7,443 bases of DNA from contig JADGHI010000175.1 of NCBI GenBank assembly GCA_019689515.1, forward strand, positions 1 through 7,443, in the 5' to 3' direction. Under the pieces are notes generated by a model, which was not told the origin of the DNA, did not search any database, and saw nothing but the letters and a program-made list of their open reading frames with translations. Source of the DNA: Acetobacteraceae bacterium (GTDB lineage Bacteria; Pseudomonadota; Alphaproteobacteria; Acetobacterales; Acetobacteraceae). The position numbers and the translations under genes are program-made. Below, one piece after another: positions 1-5,657 of this stretch (position 1 is the first letter of the stretch; every line of letters starts with the position of its first letter).

Positions 1-838
1 TCCAAACGGGCGGATCGTGAAGGCGGACATCGAGGCAGCGCTCGCGCGCGGCGCGCCGCAGCCGGCGGCACCGGCCGCACCGGCACCGGCAGCGCCTGCT
101 CCGGCGCGGCCGCCCGCGCCGCAACCGGTGATCACGGCGCCGCACACCGCCGTGCCGCACAGCACGATGCGTCGGGTCATCGCGCGCCGCCTGTCCGAGG
201 CGAAGGCGACGATCCCGCATTTCTATGTCACCATGGACATCGAGATCGACGCGCTGCTGAAGCTGCGCGCCGACCTCAATGCGCGCGCGCCGAAGGAGGG
301 CACGCCCGGCGCGTTCAAGCTCTCGGTCAACGACCTGGTCATCAAGGCCGCGGCGGTGACGCTGCGGCGCTTCCCGAAGGTCAACGCCTCCTGGACCGAG
401 GACGCCATCATCCAGTACCACGATGTGGACATCTCCGTCGCCGTTGCGATCCCGGACGGGCTGATCACGCCGATCATCCGCAAGGCCGACCAGAAGGGCC
501 TCGCCGCGATCAGCAACGAGATGCGGGACCTCGCCGAGCGCGCCAGGGCCGGCAAGCTGAAGCCCGAAGAGTTCCAGGGCGGCGGCTTCTCGATTTCCAA
601 CATGGGGATGTACGGCGTGCGCGACTTCGCCGCGATCATCAACCCGCCGCAGGCCGGCATCCTGGCCGTGGGCGCGGGCGAGAAGCGGCCCGTGGTGAAG
701 GACGGGGCGCTGGCGATCGCGACGGTGATGACCTGCACGCTCAGCGTGGACCACCGCGTAGTGGACGGCGCGCTGGCGGCGGAGTGGCTCGCGGACTTCA
801 GGCGCACGATAGAGGATCCGCTGAGCCTGATGCTGTGA
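1..838 (+). CDS. pdhC: Pyruvate dehydrogenase complex dihydrolipoyllysine acetyltransferase (E2), 5'-truncated by window edge
   Basis: E2 transfers the acetyl group from lipoyl-lysine to CoA and forms the structural core of the pyruvate dehydrogenase complex in the cytoplasm. The frame is open to the first base: the residues before the GTG at 17 read PNGRI, the usual end of the peripheral subunit-binding domain, so GTG 17 is an internal Val and the lipoyl domain lies outside the window. Counting from codon 17, a Pro/Ala-rich flexible linker spans about residues 13-38, followed by the acyltransferase domain from about 47 to the end. The catalytic HxxxDG motif is present (DHRVVDG, His246, Asp250). 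The segment around 196-222 (SNMGMYGVRDFAAIINPPQA) is of the mitochondrial/alphaproteobacterial PDH type, and adjacency to lpd and lipA favours PDH over 2-oxoglutarate or branched-chain E2. It ends TGA at 836-838, overlapping the next start. Confidence 0.95.
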   Translation, partial: PNGRIVKADIEAALARGAPQPAAPAAPAPAAPAPARPPAPQPVITAPHTAVPHSTMRRVIARRLSEAKATIPHFYVTMDIEIDALLKLRADLNARAPKEGTPGAFKLSVNDLVIKAAAVTLRRFPKVNASWTEDAIIQYHDVDISVAVAIPDGLITPIIRKADQKGLAAISNEMRDLAERARAGKLKPEEFQGGGFSISNMGMYGVRDFAAIINPPQAGILAVGAGEKRPVVKDGALAIATVMTCTLSVDHRVVDGALAAEWLADFRRTIEDPLSLML

Positions 839-1323
839 ACGCGCCGGGGCTCCTGCTCCGCGACGCGGCGCCGCAGGACGCGCCGCTCATAGCCCGCTTC
901 GTGCGCGCCCTCGCCGCCTATGAGCGGCTGGAGCACAAGGCGGTCGGCACGGAGGAGGACTTTCGCCGCCTGCTGTTCGGCACGCCGCGGCGTGCGGAGG
1001 CGCTGATCGCAGAGTTCGGCGGCGCGCCGGTCGGCTTTGCGTTGTGGTACTATGCGGTCTCGACCTTCCTCGCGCAGCCCTCGCTCTATGTTGAGGACGT
1101 GTTCGTCGATCCGGCACACCGCGGTCGCGGCATCGGGCGCGCGATCTTCCGCGACTTGGCGCGGCGGGCGTTGGCCGCGGGCTGCGGGCGGATGGAGTGG
1201 TCGGTACTCGACTGGAACGCGCCCGCTATCGCGTTCTATCGTTCCCTCGGCGCGCGCCCGCGCGAGGGCTGGACCTTGCAACGCCTGAGCGGCTCCGCGC
1301 TCGCCGCGCTGGCCGCCGCCTGA
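835..1323 (+). CDS. GNAT-family N-acetyltransferase, SSAT/thialysine acetyltransferase-like
   Basis: A 162-residue acetyl-CoA-dependent N-acetyltransferase. I place the start at GTG 835, whose GTGA overlaps the E2 stop and suggests translational coupling. An upstream in-frame GTG at 784 would extend it 17 residues into E2 with no family-like sequence. Numbered from 835, GNAT motif A covers about 86-105, with the acetyl-CoA pyrophosphate-binding loop RGRGIG at 96-101. Motif B, WNAPAIAFYRSLGA at 127-140, has Tyr135 in the usual general-acid position, and the C-terminus EGWTLQRLSG resembles the end of spermidine/spermine N1-acetyltransferase-like proteins. Length fits a single GNAT domain. The true substrate (polyamine, thialysine, antibiotic or protein lysine) cannot be read from the sequence. 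It lies between E2 and E3 of an acetyl-CoA-producing complex, so it is co-expressed with its cofactor source; a role on the complex is only speculation. Confidence 0.9.
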   Translation: MNAPGLLLRDAAPQDAPLIARFVRALAAYERLEHKAVGTEEDFRRLLFGTPRRAEALIAEFGGAPVGFALWYYAVSTFLAQPSLYVEDVFVDPAHRGRGIGRAIFRDLARRALAAGCGRMEWSVLDWNAPAIAFYRSLGARPREGWTLQRLSGSALAALAAA

Positions 1324-1336
1324 GGGGATCGGAGGA
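1322..1336 (+). promoter_or_regulatory. Ribosome-binding region of lpd with unusual spacing
   Basis: Two purine runs precede the lpd ATG at 1337. GGAGG at 1331-1335 is the stronger Shine-Dalgarno match but is only 1 nt from the start codon. GAGGGG at 1322-1327 has a workable 9-nt spacing and overlaps the stop codon of the upstream acetyltransferase. The start itself is fixed by the FAD-binding N-terminus that follows, so the upstream run is the likelier ribosome-binding site. Confidence 0.5.
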
Positions 1337-2737
1337 ATGGCCGAGCAGAGCTTCGACCTGATCGTGCTTGGCGGCGGGCCGGGCGGCTACGTCGCCGCAA
1401 TTCGCGCCGCACAGCTCGGCATGAAGACCGCCCTGGTCGAGCGCGAGCACCTCGGCGGCATCTGCCTCAACTGGGGCTGCATCCCGACCAAGGCGCTGCT
1501 GCGGACGAGCGAGATCAACCACCTGCTGCACACGCTCGACCGTTACGGCTTCTCGGCCGACAACATCCGCTACGACTTCGGCAAGGTGGTCCAGCGCTCC
1601 CGCGCCGTCGCCAAGCAGCTCAGCGACGGCGTGCGCTTCCTCATGCGCAAGAACAAGATCACGGTATTCGACGGGCACGGGAAGCTCGCGGGGAAGGGGC
1701 GGCTCTCGGTCGCCAAGGACGGCAAGCCCGTCGCGGAGCTGGCGGCGCCGCACATCATCCTCGCCACCGGCGCACGCGCGCGCGTGCTGCCGGGGATCGA
1801 GCCGGACGGCAAGCTGATCTGGACCTACCGGGAGGCACTGGTGCCGCCGGCGCTGCCGAAGCGGTTGATCGTCATCGGCTCCGGCGCGATCGGATCGGAA
1901 TTCGCCTCCTTCTTCCTCGACATGGGCAGCGAAGTGACGCTGATCGAGGTCCTCGACCGCATCCTGCCGGTTGAGGACGCGGAGATCAGCGCCTTTGTGC
2001 GGAAGGCCTTCGAGAAGCAGGGGATGAGGGTCCTCACGGGCGCGAAGGTCCAGGGCGTGCGCAAGGGCGCGGACGACGTCACCGCCATCGTCGAGGTGGA
2101 CGGCAAGGTGCAGGAGATCGCCGCGGACCGCCTGATCTCCGCCGTCGGCATCGTCGGCAATGTCGAGGACATCGGGATCGAGGGCACCGCAGTGAAGGTG
2201 GACCGCACCCATGTCGTGATCGACGAGTGGTGCCGCACGGGGGAGCCGGGCGTCTACGCGATCGGCGACCTGTGCGGCCCGCCCTGGCTCGCGCACAAGG
2301 CCTCGCACGAGGGTGTCCTCTGCGTGGAGAAGATCGCCGGGGTGGAAGGCGTACACCCGCTCAATGTCCGCAACATCCCGGGCTGCACCTATTGCCGCCC
2401 GCAGGTCGCCTCGGTCGGCCTGACGGAGGCCGCGGCGAAGGAGGCGGGATACGAGGTGCGCGTCGGCCGCTTCCCCTTCATCGGCAACGGCAAGGCGATC
2501 GCGCTCGGCGAGCCGGAGGGCCTGGTGAAGACCGTGTTCGACGCGCGGACCGGCGAGCTGCTCGGTGCCCACATGGTCGGGGCCGAGGTGACGGAGATGA
2601 TCCAGGGCTACACCATCGCCCGCACCCTGGAATCGACCGAGGCGGAGCTGATCGGGAGCATCTTCCCCCACCCGACCATCAGCGAAACCATGCATGAGGC
2701 GGTGCTTGATGCCTTCGGCCGGGTGATCCACATCTAG
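1337..2737 (+). CDS. lpd: Dihydrolipoyl dehydrogenase (E3)
   Basis: A 466-residue FAD enzyme that reoxidises dihydrolipoyl groups of E2 and reduces NAD+ to NADH; the usual family length is about 460-475. The N-terminal FAD Rossmann motif GGGPGGYVAA starts at residue 12. The redox-active disulfide is Cys43/Cys48 in GGICLNWGCIPTKALL, with the Trp-containing form common in alphaproteobacterial E3. A central NAD-binding motif GSGAIGSEFA is at 181-190, the second FAD contact (YAIGD) at about 307-311, and the dimerisation domain runs from about 345. The catalytic His-Glu pair is His445/Glu450 in FPHPTISE, contributed across the dimer. All key residues are intact. It is third in the run, 13 nt after the acetyltransferase and 7 nt before lipA. 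It could also serve 2-oxoglutarate dehydrogenase or glycine cleavage, since many bacteria share E3; location points to pyruvate dehydrogenase. Confidence 0.97.
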   Translation: MAEQSFDLIVLGGGPGGYVAAIRAAQLGMKTALVEREHLGGICLNWGCIPTKALLRTSEINHLLHTLDRYGFSADNIRYDFGKVVQRSRAVAKQLSDGVRFLMRKNKITVFDGHGKLAGKGRLSVAKDGKPVAELAAPHIILATGARARVLPGIEPDGKLIWTYREALVPPALPKRLIVIGSGAIGSEFASFFLDMGSEVTLIEVLDRILPVEDAEISAFVRKAFEKQGMRVLTGAKVQGVRKGADDVTAIVEVDGKVQEIAADRLISAVGIVGNVEDIGIEGTAVKVDRTHVVIDEWCRTGEPGVYAIGDLCGPPWLAHKASHEGVLCVEKIAGVEGVHPLNVRNIPGCTYCRPQVASVGLTEAAAKEAGYEVRVGRFPFIGNGKAIALGEPEGLVKTVFDARTGELLGAHMVGAEVTEMIQGYTIARTLESTEAELIGSIFPHPTISETMHEAVLDAFGRVIHI

Positions 2738-2744
2738 CCCCGCC

Positions 2745-3731
2745 ATGGCCACGCGCATCGAGATTGACCATCGGGGGACGGACCGGGGGCGAGCGGCGCT
2801 CCGCCACCCGGAGAAGGCCCACCGGCCCGACAACCCGATCCAGCGCAAGCCCGCCTGGATCCGGGTGAAGGCGCCCACGCATCCCGTCTATCACGAGACG
2901 CGGACCCTGATGCGCGAGCAGAAGCTGGTCACCGTCTGCGAGGAGGCGGCCTGCCCGAACATCGGGGAGTGCTGGTCGCAGCGCCACGCGACCATGATGA
3001 TCATGGGCGACATCTGCACCCGCGCCTGCAGCTTCTGCAACGTCGCGACCGGCCTGCCGCGCGCGCTCGACCCCGATGAGCCGCGGCGGGTGGGGGAGGC
3101 GGTGGCGAAGCTCGGCCTGCGTCACGTGGTGGTGACCTCGGTGGACCGTGACGACCTGGCGGACGGCGGCGCCGAGCATTTCGCGCGGACCATCCGCGCG
3201 ATCCGCGCCGCAGCGCCGGGGACGACCGTCGAGGTCCTGACGCCGGACTTCCTGCGCAAGGACGGTGCGCTGGAGGTGGTCGTCGAGGCGCGGCCCGATG
3301 TGTTCAACCACAATCTCGAGACCGTTCCGCGCCTTTATCCGACGATCCGGCCGGGGGCGCGCTACTACCACAGCCTGCGCCTGCTCGATCGGGTGAAGCA
3401 GCTCGATCCCTCGATCTTCACGAAGTCCGGGCTGATGGTGGGCCTGGGTGAGACGCGGACCGAGGTGCTGCAGGTCATGGACGACCTCCGCAGCGCCGAG
3501 GTGGATTTCCTGACGATTGGCCAGTACCTCCAGCCGACGGTGAAGCACGCCGCGGTGGACCGTTTCGTCACGCCGGAGGAGTTCGAGGACTATGCGCGCC
3601 TGGCGCGCGCGAAGGGATTCCTGCTGGTCTCAGCGACGCCGCTGACTCGTTCCTCCTATCATGCGGACCGTGACTTCGCCGCGCTGCGCGCCGCGCGCGA
3701 GGCGAAGCTCGCGGCCGTGGCGGCTGCCTGA
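2745..3731 (+). CDS. lipA: Lipoyl synthase, radical SAM
   Basis: A 328-residue enzyme that inserts two sulfur atoms into protein-bound octanoyl groups to make lipoyl-lysine, the cofactor of E2. Both iron-sulfur signatures are present: the auxiliary cluster motif CX4CX5C at Cys65, Cys70 and Cys76, and the radical SAM motif CX3CX2C at Cys91, Cys95 and Cys98. The C-terminal RSSY motif (about 302-305), which supplies the unusual serine ligand of the auxiliary cluster, is intact. The N-terminus of about 35 residues before RKPAWIRVKAP is variable in the family. ATG 2745 lies 7 nt after the lpd stop with no clear Shine-Dalgarno, so translation may be coupled to lpd. Its place beside E2 and E3 makes functional sense because those enzymes are the main lipoate users. 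The assignment is secure. Confidence 0.97.
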   Translation: MATRIEIDHRGTDRGRAALRHPEKAHRPDNPIQRKPAWIRVKAPTHPVYHETRTLMREQKLVTVCEEAACPNIGECWSQRHATMMIMGDICTRACSFCNVATGLPRALDPDEPRRVGEAVAKLGLRHVVVTSVDRDDLADGGAEHFARTIRAIRAAAPGTTVEVLTPDFLRKDGALEVVVEARPDVFNHNLETVPRLYPTIRPGARYYHSLRLLDRVKQLDPSIFTKSGLMVGLGETRTEVLQVMDDLRSAEVDFLTIGQYLQPTVKHAAVDRFVTPEEFEDYARLARAKGFLLVSATPLTRSSYHADRDFAALRAAREAKLAAVAAA

Positions 3732-3745
3732 GGCCCGCGCCCCGC

Positions 3746-4216
3746 ATGCCGACCCATGCCGAGAAGAGGGTCCTCCGCTACACGCCGGAGGAGCTGTTCG
3801 ATCTGGTGGCGGACGTCCAGCGCTACCCGGAATTCCTGCCCTGGTGCGTCGGTGCGCGCGTGCTCTCGCGCTCCGAGACCGATCTCGTCGCCGACCTTAC
3901 CATCGGCTTCAAGATCTTCCGGGAGACCTTCCGCAGCCATGTGGTGCTCGATCGCCCGCACCACGTGCATGTGAAGTACCTCAACGGCCCCTTCCGCTAC
4001 CTGAACAACCACTGGCGCTTCACGCCGGTGCAGGGCGGGACGGAGGTGGACTTCTTCGTGGATTTCGAGTTCCGCAGCCGCATCCTCCAGGCCGCGATCG
4101 GCATGGTGTTCAACGAGGCGGTGCGGTTGATGGTCCGTGCGTTCGAGCGCAGGGCCATGGTGCTCTACGGCCGCCGGCCCTCCGGGTCGCCGACGCCGGC
4201 GCCGGCGCCTTCCTGA
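3746..4216 (+). CDS. Coq10/RatA-type SRPBCC (START-like) protein, probable coenzyme Q-binding
   Basis: A 156-residue single-domain protein with the helix-grip fold of the Coq10/polyketide cyclase family. In mitochondria Coq10 binds ubiquinone and supports its use in respiration; the E. coli homologue RatA was described as a ribosome-association toxin, so many annotations read 'type II toxin-antitoxin RatA'. Family landmarks seen are VADVQRYPEFLPWC at 21-34, a FKIFRETF stretch at about 55-62, GPFRYLNNHWRF at 81-92, and FEFRSRILQAAIGMVFNEA at 107-125. There is no signal peptide or membrane segment. After about residue 143 there is a short Pro/Ala/Ser-rich tail. ATG 3746 is 14 nt after lipA and it closes the run. 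No antitoxin-like partner (RnfH/RatB) is visible next to it, and the respiratory context favours the coenzyme Q role. Confidence 0.9.
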   Translation: MPTHAEKRVLRYTPEELFDLVADVQRYPEFLPWCVGARVLSRSETDLVADLTIGFKIFRETFRSHVVLDRPHHVHVKYLNGPFRYLNNHWRFTPVQGGTEVDFFVDFEFRSRILQAAIGMVFNEAVRLMVRAFERRAMVLYGRRPSGSPTPAPAPS

Positions 4217-4222
4217 CCGCGG

Positions 4223-4260
4223 ACAGCGGCGCACGCGGTCCGCCCGGCCCGCGCCGCTGT
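4223..4260. terminator. Perfect 10-bp inverted repeat between convergent genes, possible bidirectional terminator
   Basis: The arms at 4223-4232 (ACAGCGGCGC) and 4251-4260 (GCGCCGCTGT) are exact reverse complements with an 18-nt spacer. It starts 7 nt after the Coq10-like stop and ends 44 nt before the stop of the opposing gene, the expected place for a shared terminator. There is no T-tract on either side, so it is not a classic intrinsic terminator. An alternative pairing, GACCGC 4215-4220 with GCGGTC 4235-4240, competes with it. Confidence 0.45.
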
Positions 4261-4303
4261 GGGAGCGGCAATCCGGCACCGTACGACGAGGCCGGCCGGC
4301 CGC

Positions 4304-4852
4304 CTATCGCACAGGAGCCGTCCCGCAGCGGTTTTCCAGCCGTCCGCCATCGGCGATGGCCATCGCGACCACGATCTCGTCGGGCTGTGGCGCGTCCGCG
4401 ATGCCGACCGTGATCGTGTCGAAATGCGCGAAGGACCAGGGATCGTCCTTGTGGCCGAGCGGCAGGTCCAGCATCGCGCCCGCCGCGGCAACCTTCACGT
4501 TCGACGGGATTACAGCCTTGCCGCCGCCGATCGCCGCGCGCATCGGCCGGCCGAGCATCGGGTGCACGCAGGCGGCGCCGTGTTCCATCTCCCCGGCGAC
4601 GCCGACGATCGCGCCCTTTCCATAGCTCACCGCGGGCCCATCGAGCAGCCGCGCCAGATCGCCCATGAGCCGTTCGCCAAGCGCCGCACCCGCCTCCCAG
4701 AGCGGGCGCAGCTCCTCCACGCGTTGACCGGCAAACGGGTTCGCGATCACGGCGAGCGCCACGGCGCGGACTACGGGGCGCGGCGCCTCGCGCCCAAGCT
4801 CCGCGAAGACCTGCTCGCGCGTCAGCACCAGCTTGCGGACCGCAGGGGTCAT
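4304..4852 (-). CDS. Amino acid synthesis family protein (DUF1185-like)
   Basis: A 182-residue protein that I recognise as the DUF1185/'AA_synth' family; a precise biochemical function is not established, and the family name should not be read as a known reaction. Numbered from 4852, characteristic blocks are AVIANPFAG at 34-42, SYGKGAIVG at 76-84, EMEHGAACVHPMLG at 88-101, IGGGKAVIPS at 108-117, PLGHKDD at 131-137, and APQPDEIVVAMAIADGGR at 154-171. ATG 4852 is chosen because GGAAG (4859-4863 on the minus strand) sits 6 nt upstream and the family sequence starts there. An upstream in-frame ATG at 4957 would overlap the preceding gene and add 35 unrelated residues. It follows the ExoY-like gene by 14 nt and is probably translated from the same message. 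No signal peptide or membrane segment is visible. Confidence 0.85.
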   Translation of the reverse strand: MTPAVRKLVLTREQVFAELGREAPRPVVRAVALAVIANPFAGQRVEELRPLWEAGAALGERLMGDLARLLDGPAVSYGKGAIVGVAGEMEHGAACVHPMLGRPMRAAIGGGKAVIPSNVKVAAAGAMLDLPLGHKDDPWSFAHFDTITVGIADAPQPDEIVVAMAIADGGRLENRCGTAPVR

Positions 4853-4866
4853 GAGCAACTTCCGGT

Positions 4867-5532
4867 TCAGCCCTGGCCCGCCGAGCCACTGCCGCGGTGC
4901 CTGCTGTTCGAGAGGTACGGCCAGAACAGCGCGTGGGCCATGTAGAAATTCTCGCAATGGATCGGGTCCGGCAAGTAAATACCATCACCCATGCGGATCG
5001 CCAGGAAATGGTCGGCGAGCTTCACGCCCGGGTTCTTCTCGGCGTTCAGGAAATCGTCCTGGCAGCCGTGCTGCAGCTTGGTGATCAGGAGCTGATTCAG
5101 ATCGCGCACCAGGTCGCGCGCCTCCGGGCTCCAGCGGCCTCGCGGCGCGCCGGGCTCCAGCGCGGAGATGTAGATCTTCTGGAAGCCTGTGCCGGTGTAG
5201 CGCCAGCAGCTCATCATGTCGTAGTCGGAAACCATGAGCCGGCCGCCATATCCGAGCACCGTGCCGGTCTCGTTGGTCTTGGCCTTGGTCGCGAAGGTCT
5301 TGGCCGGTAGCGTGCCGTGGAAGGCACGTGCGCTGCGCTTGGGACAGCGGAAGATGATCAGCAGCTGCCGCTCGGCGGTGAAGCGGCGCAGGACCATGAT
5401 GTCCCGCGCATCCATGCCCGTCTCCTCGGAAAGGCGGATGTCAAGGCCATCGGCCCCCGCGGCCTTCGCCTGATGTTCCTTGTTGCGCGCGAGGTCCGCG
5501 AGACCCGCGGCGCTGATCCTGAGGCCAGACAT
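4867..5532 (-). CDS. Compact edema factor/CyaA/ExoY-like nucleotidyl cyclase-fold protein (candidate), 221 aa
   Basis: The coding call is firm: an ATG at 5532 with GAAGGG 10 nt upstream (5543-5548), and a coherent protein-like composition. The function is inferred from motifs. In order: a hydrophobic strand ending LLIIFR (Arg62); LPAKTFATKAK with Lys78, Lys83 and Lys85; SDYD with Asp103 and Asp105; DLN at 144-146; QHG with His155; then ADHFLAIRMGDG at 173-184. Edema factor and ExoY show the same order: an FRPV-type Arg, K-x-F/M-x(2)-K/H-x-K, a DxD metal pair, and LN...HG. The K-to-K spacing of 7 matches exactly. Lys85 to Asp103 is only 18 residues, against well over 100 in edema factor. The Asn six residues after the His is Phe161 here. 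There is no signal peptide or membrane segment. It may be a cyclase, another nucleotide-binding protein, or an inactive relative. Confidence 0.6.
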   Translation of the reverse strand: MSGLRISAAGLADLARNKEHQAKAAGADGLDIRLSEETGMDARDIMVLRRFTAERQLLIIFRCPKRSARAFHGTLPAKTFATKAKTNETGTVLGYGGRLMVSDYDMMSCWRYTGTGFQKIYISALEPGAPRGRWSPEARDLVRDLNQLLITKLQHGCQDDFLNAEKNPGVKLADHFLAIRMGDGIYLPDPIHCENFYMAHALFWPYLSNSRHRGSGSAGQG

Positions 5533-5609
5533 GCGGCGAGCGCCCTTCGAATGTCGAATGCTGCGCGCGCAGTGTAGCTCAACCTCGCATTCCGCGCAGC
5601 CACCCGTGC

Positions 5610-5645
5610 CCGCCGCCGCAGCGTCCCGGCGACGACGGGCGGCGG
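5610..5645 (-). terminator. Nested GC-rich hairpin downstream of the phasin-like gene
   Basis: An 8-bp outer stem (5610-5617 with 5638-5645) encloses a 4-bp inner stem (CGTC 5622-5625 with GACG 5631-5634) and a 5-nt loop. It begins 12 nt past the phasin-like stop on the minus strand. No U-run follows, so it may be a weak or Rho-assisted terminator, or a processing structure separating this gene from the ExoY-like gene. In sequence this GC-rich, such pairing can arise by chance. Confidence 0.35.
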
Positions 5646-5657
5646 ACGGAGGCGTCG

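Noticed and set aside
784..834. Acetyltransferase starting at GTG 784
   Set aside because: The added residues lie inside the E2 coding sequence and are not GNAT-like; GTG 835 with the GTGA overlap is the usual coupled arrangement.
1226..2878. Very long (550-codon) open frame on the minus strand opposite lpd
   Set aside because: It is antisense to an intact lpd with all catalytic motifs. Its translation is Arg/Asp/His/Leu-rich without any recognisable domain, typical of stop-poor antisense frames in GC-rich DNA.
3746..4216. Reading the Coq10/RatA-like gene as half of a toxin-antitoxin pair
   Set aside because: No small partner gene is adjacent; the neighbour is lipA, and the opposing gene is DUF1185. 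The family name 'RatA toxin' alone is not evidence of such a system here.
3661..4413. 250-codon plus-strand frame across the Coq10-like gene and the convergent spacer
   Set aside because: Overlaps the well-supported Coq10-like gene in another frame and runs into the opposing DUF1185 gene; composition is Arg/Pro/Gly-rich without motifs.
4853..4957. Longer DUF1185 protein starting at ATG 4957
   Set aside because: The extra 35 residues do not resemble the family and overlap the end of the ExoY-like gene; ATG 4852 has a well-spaced GGAAG.
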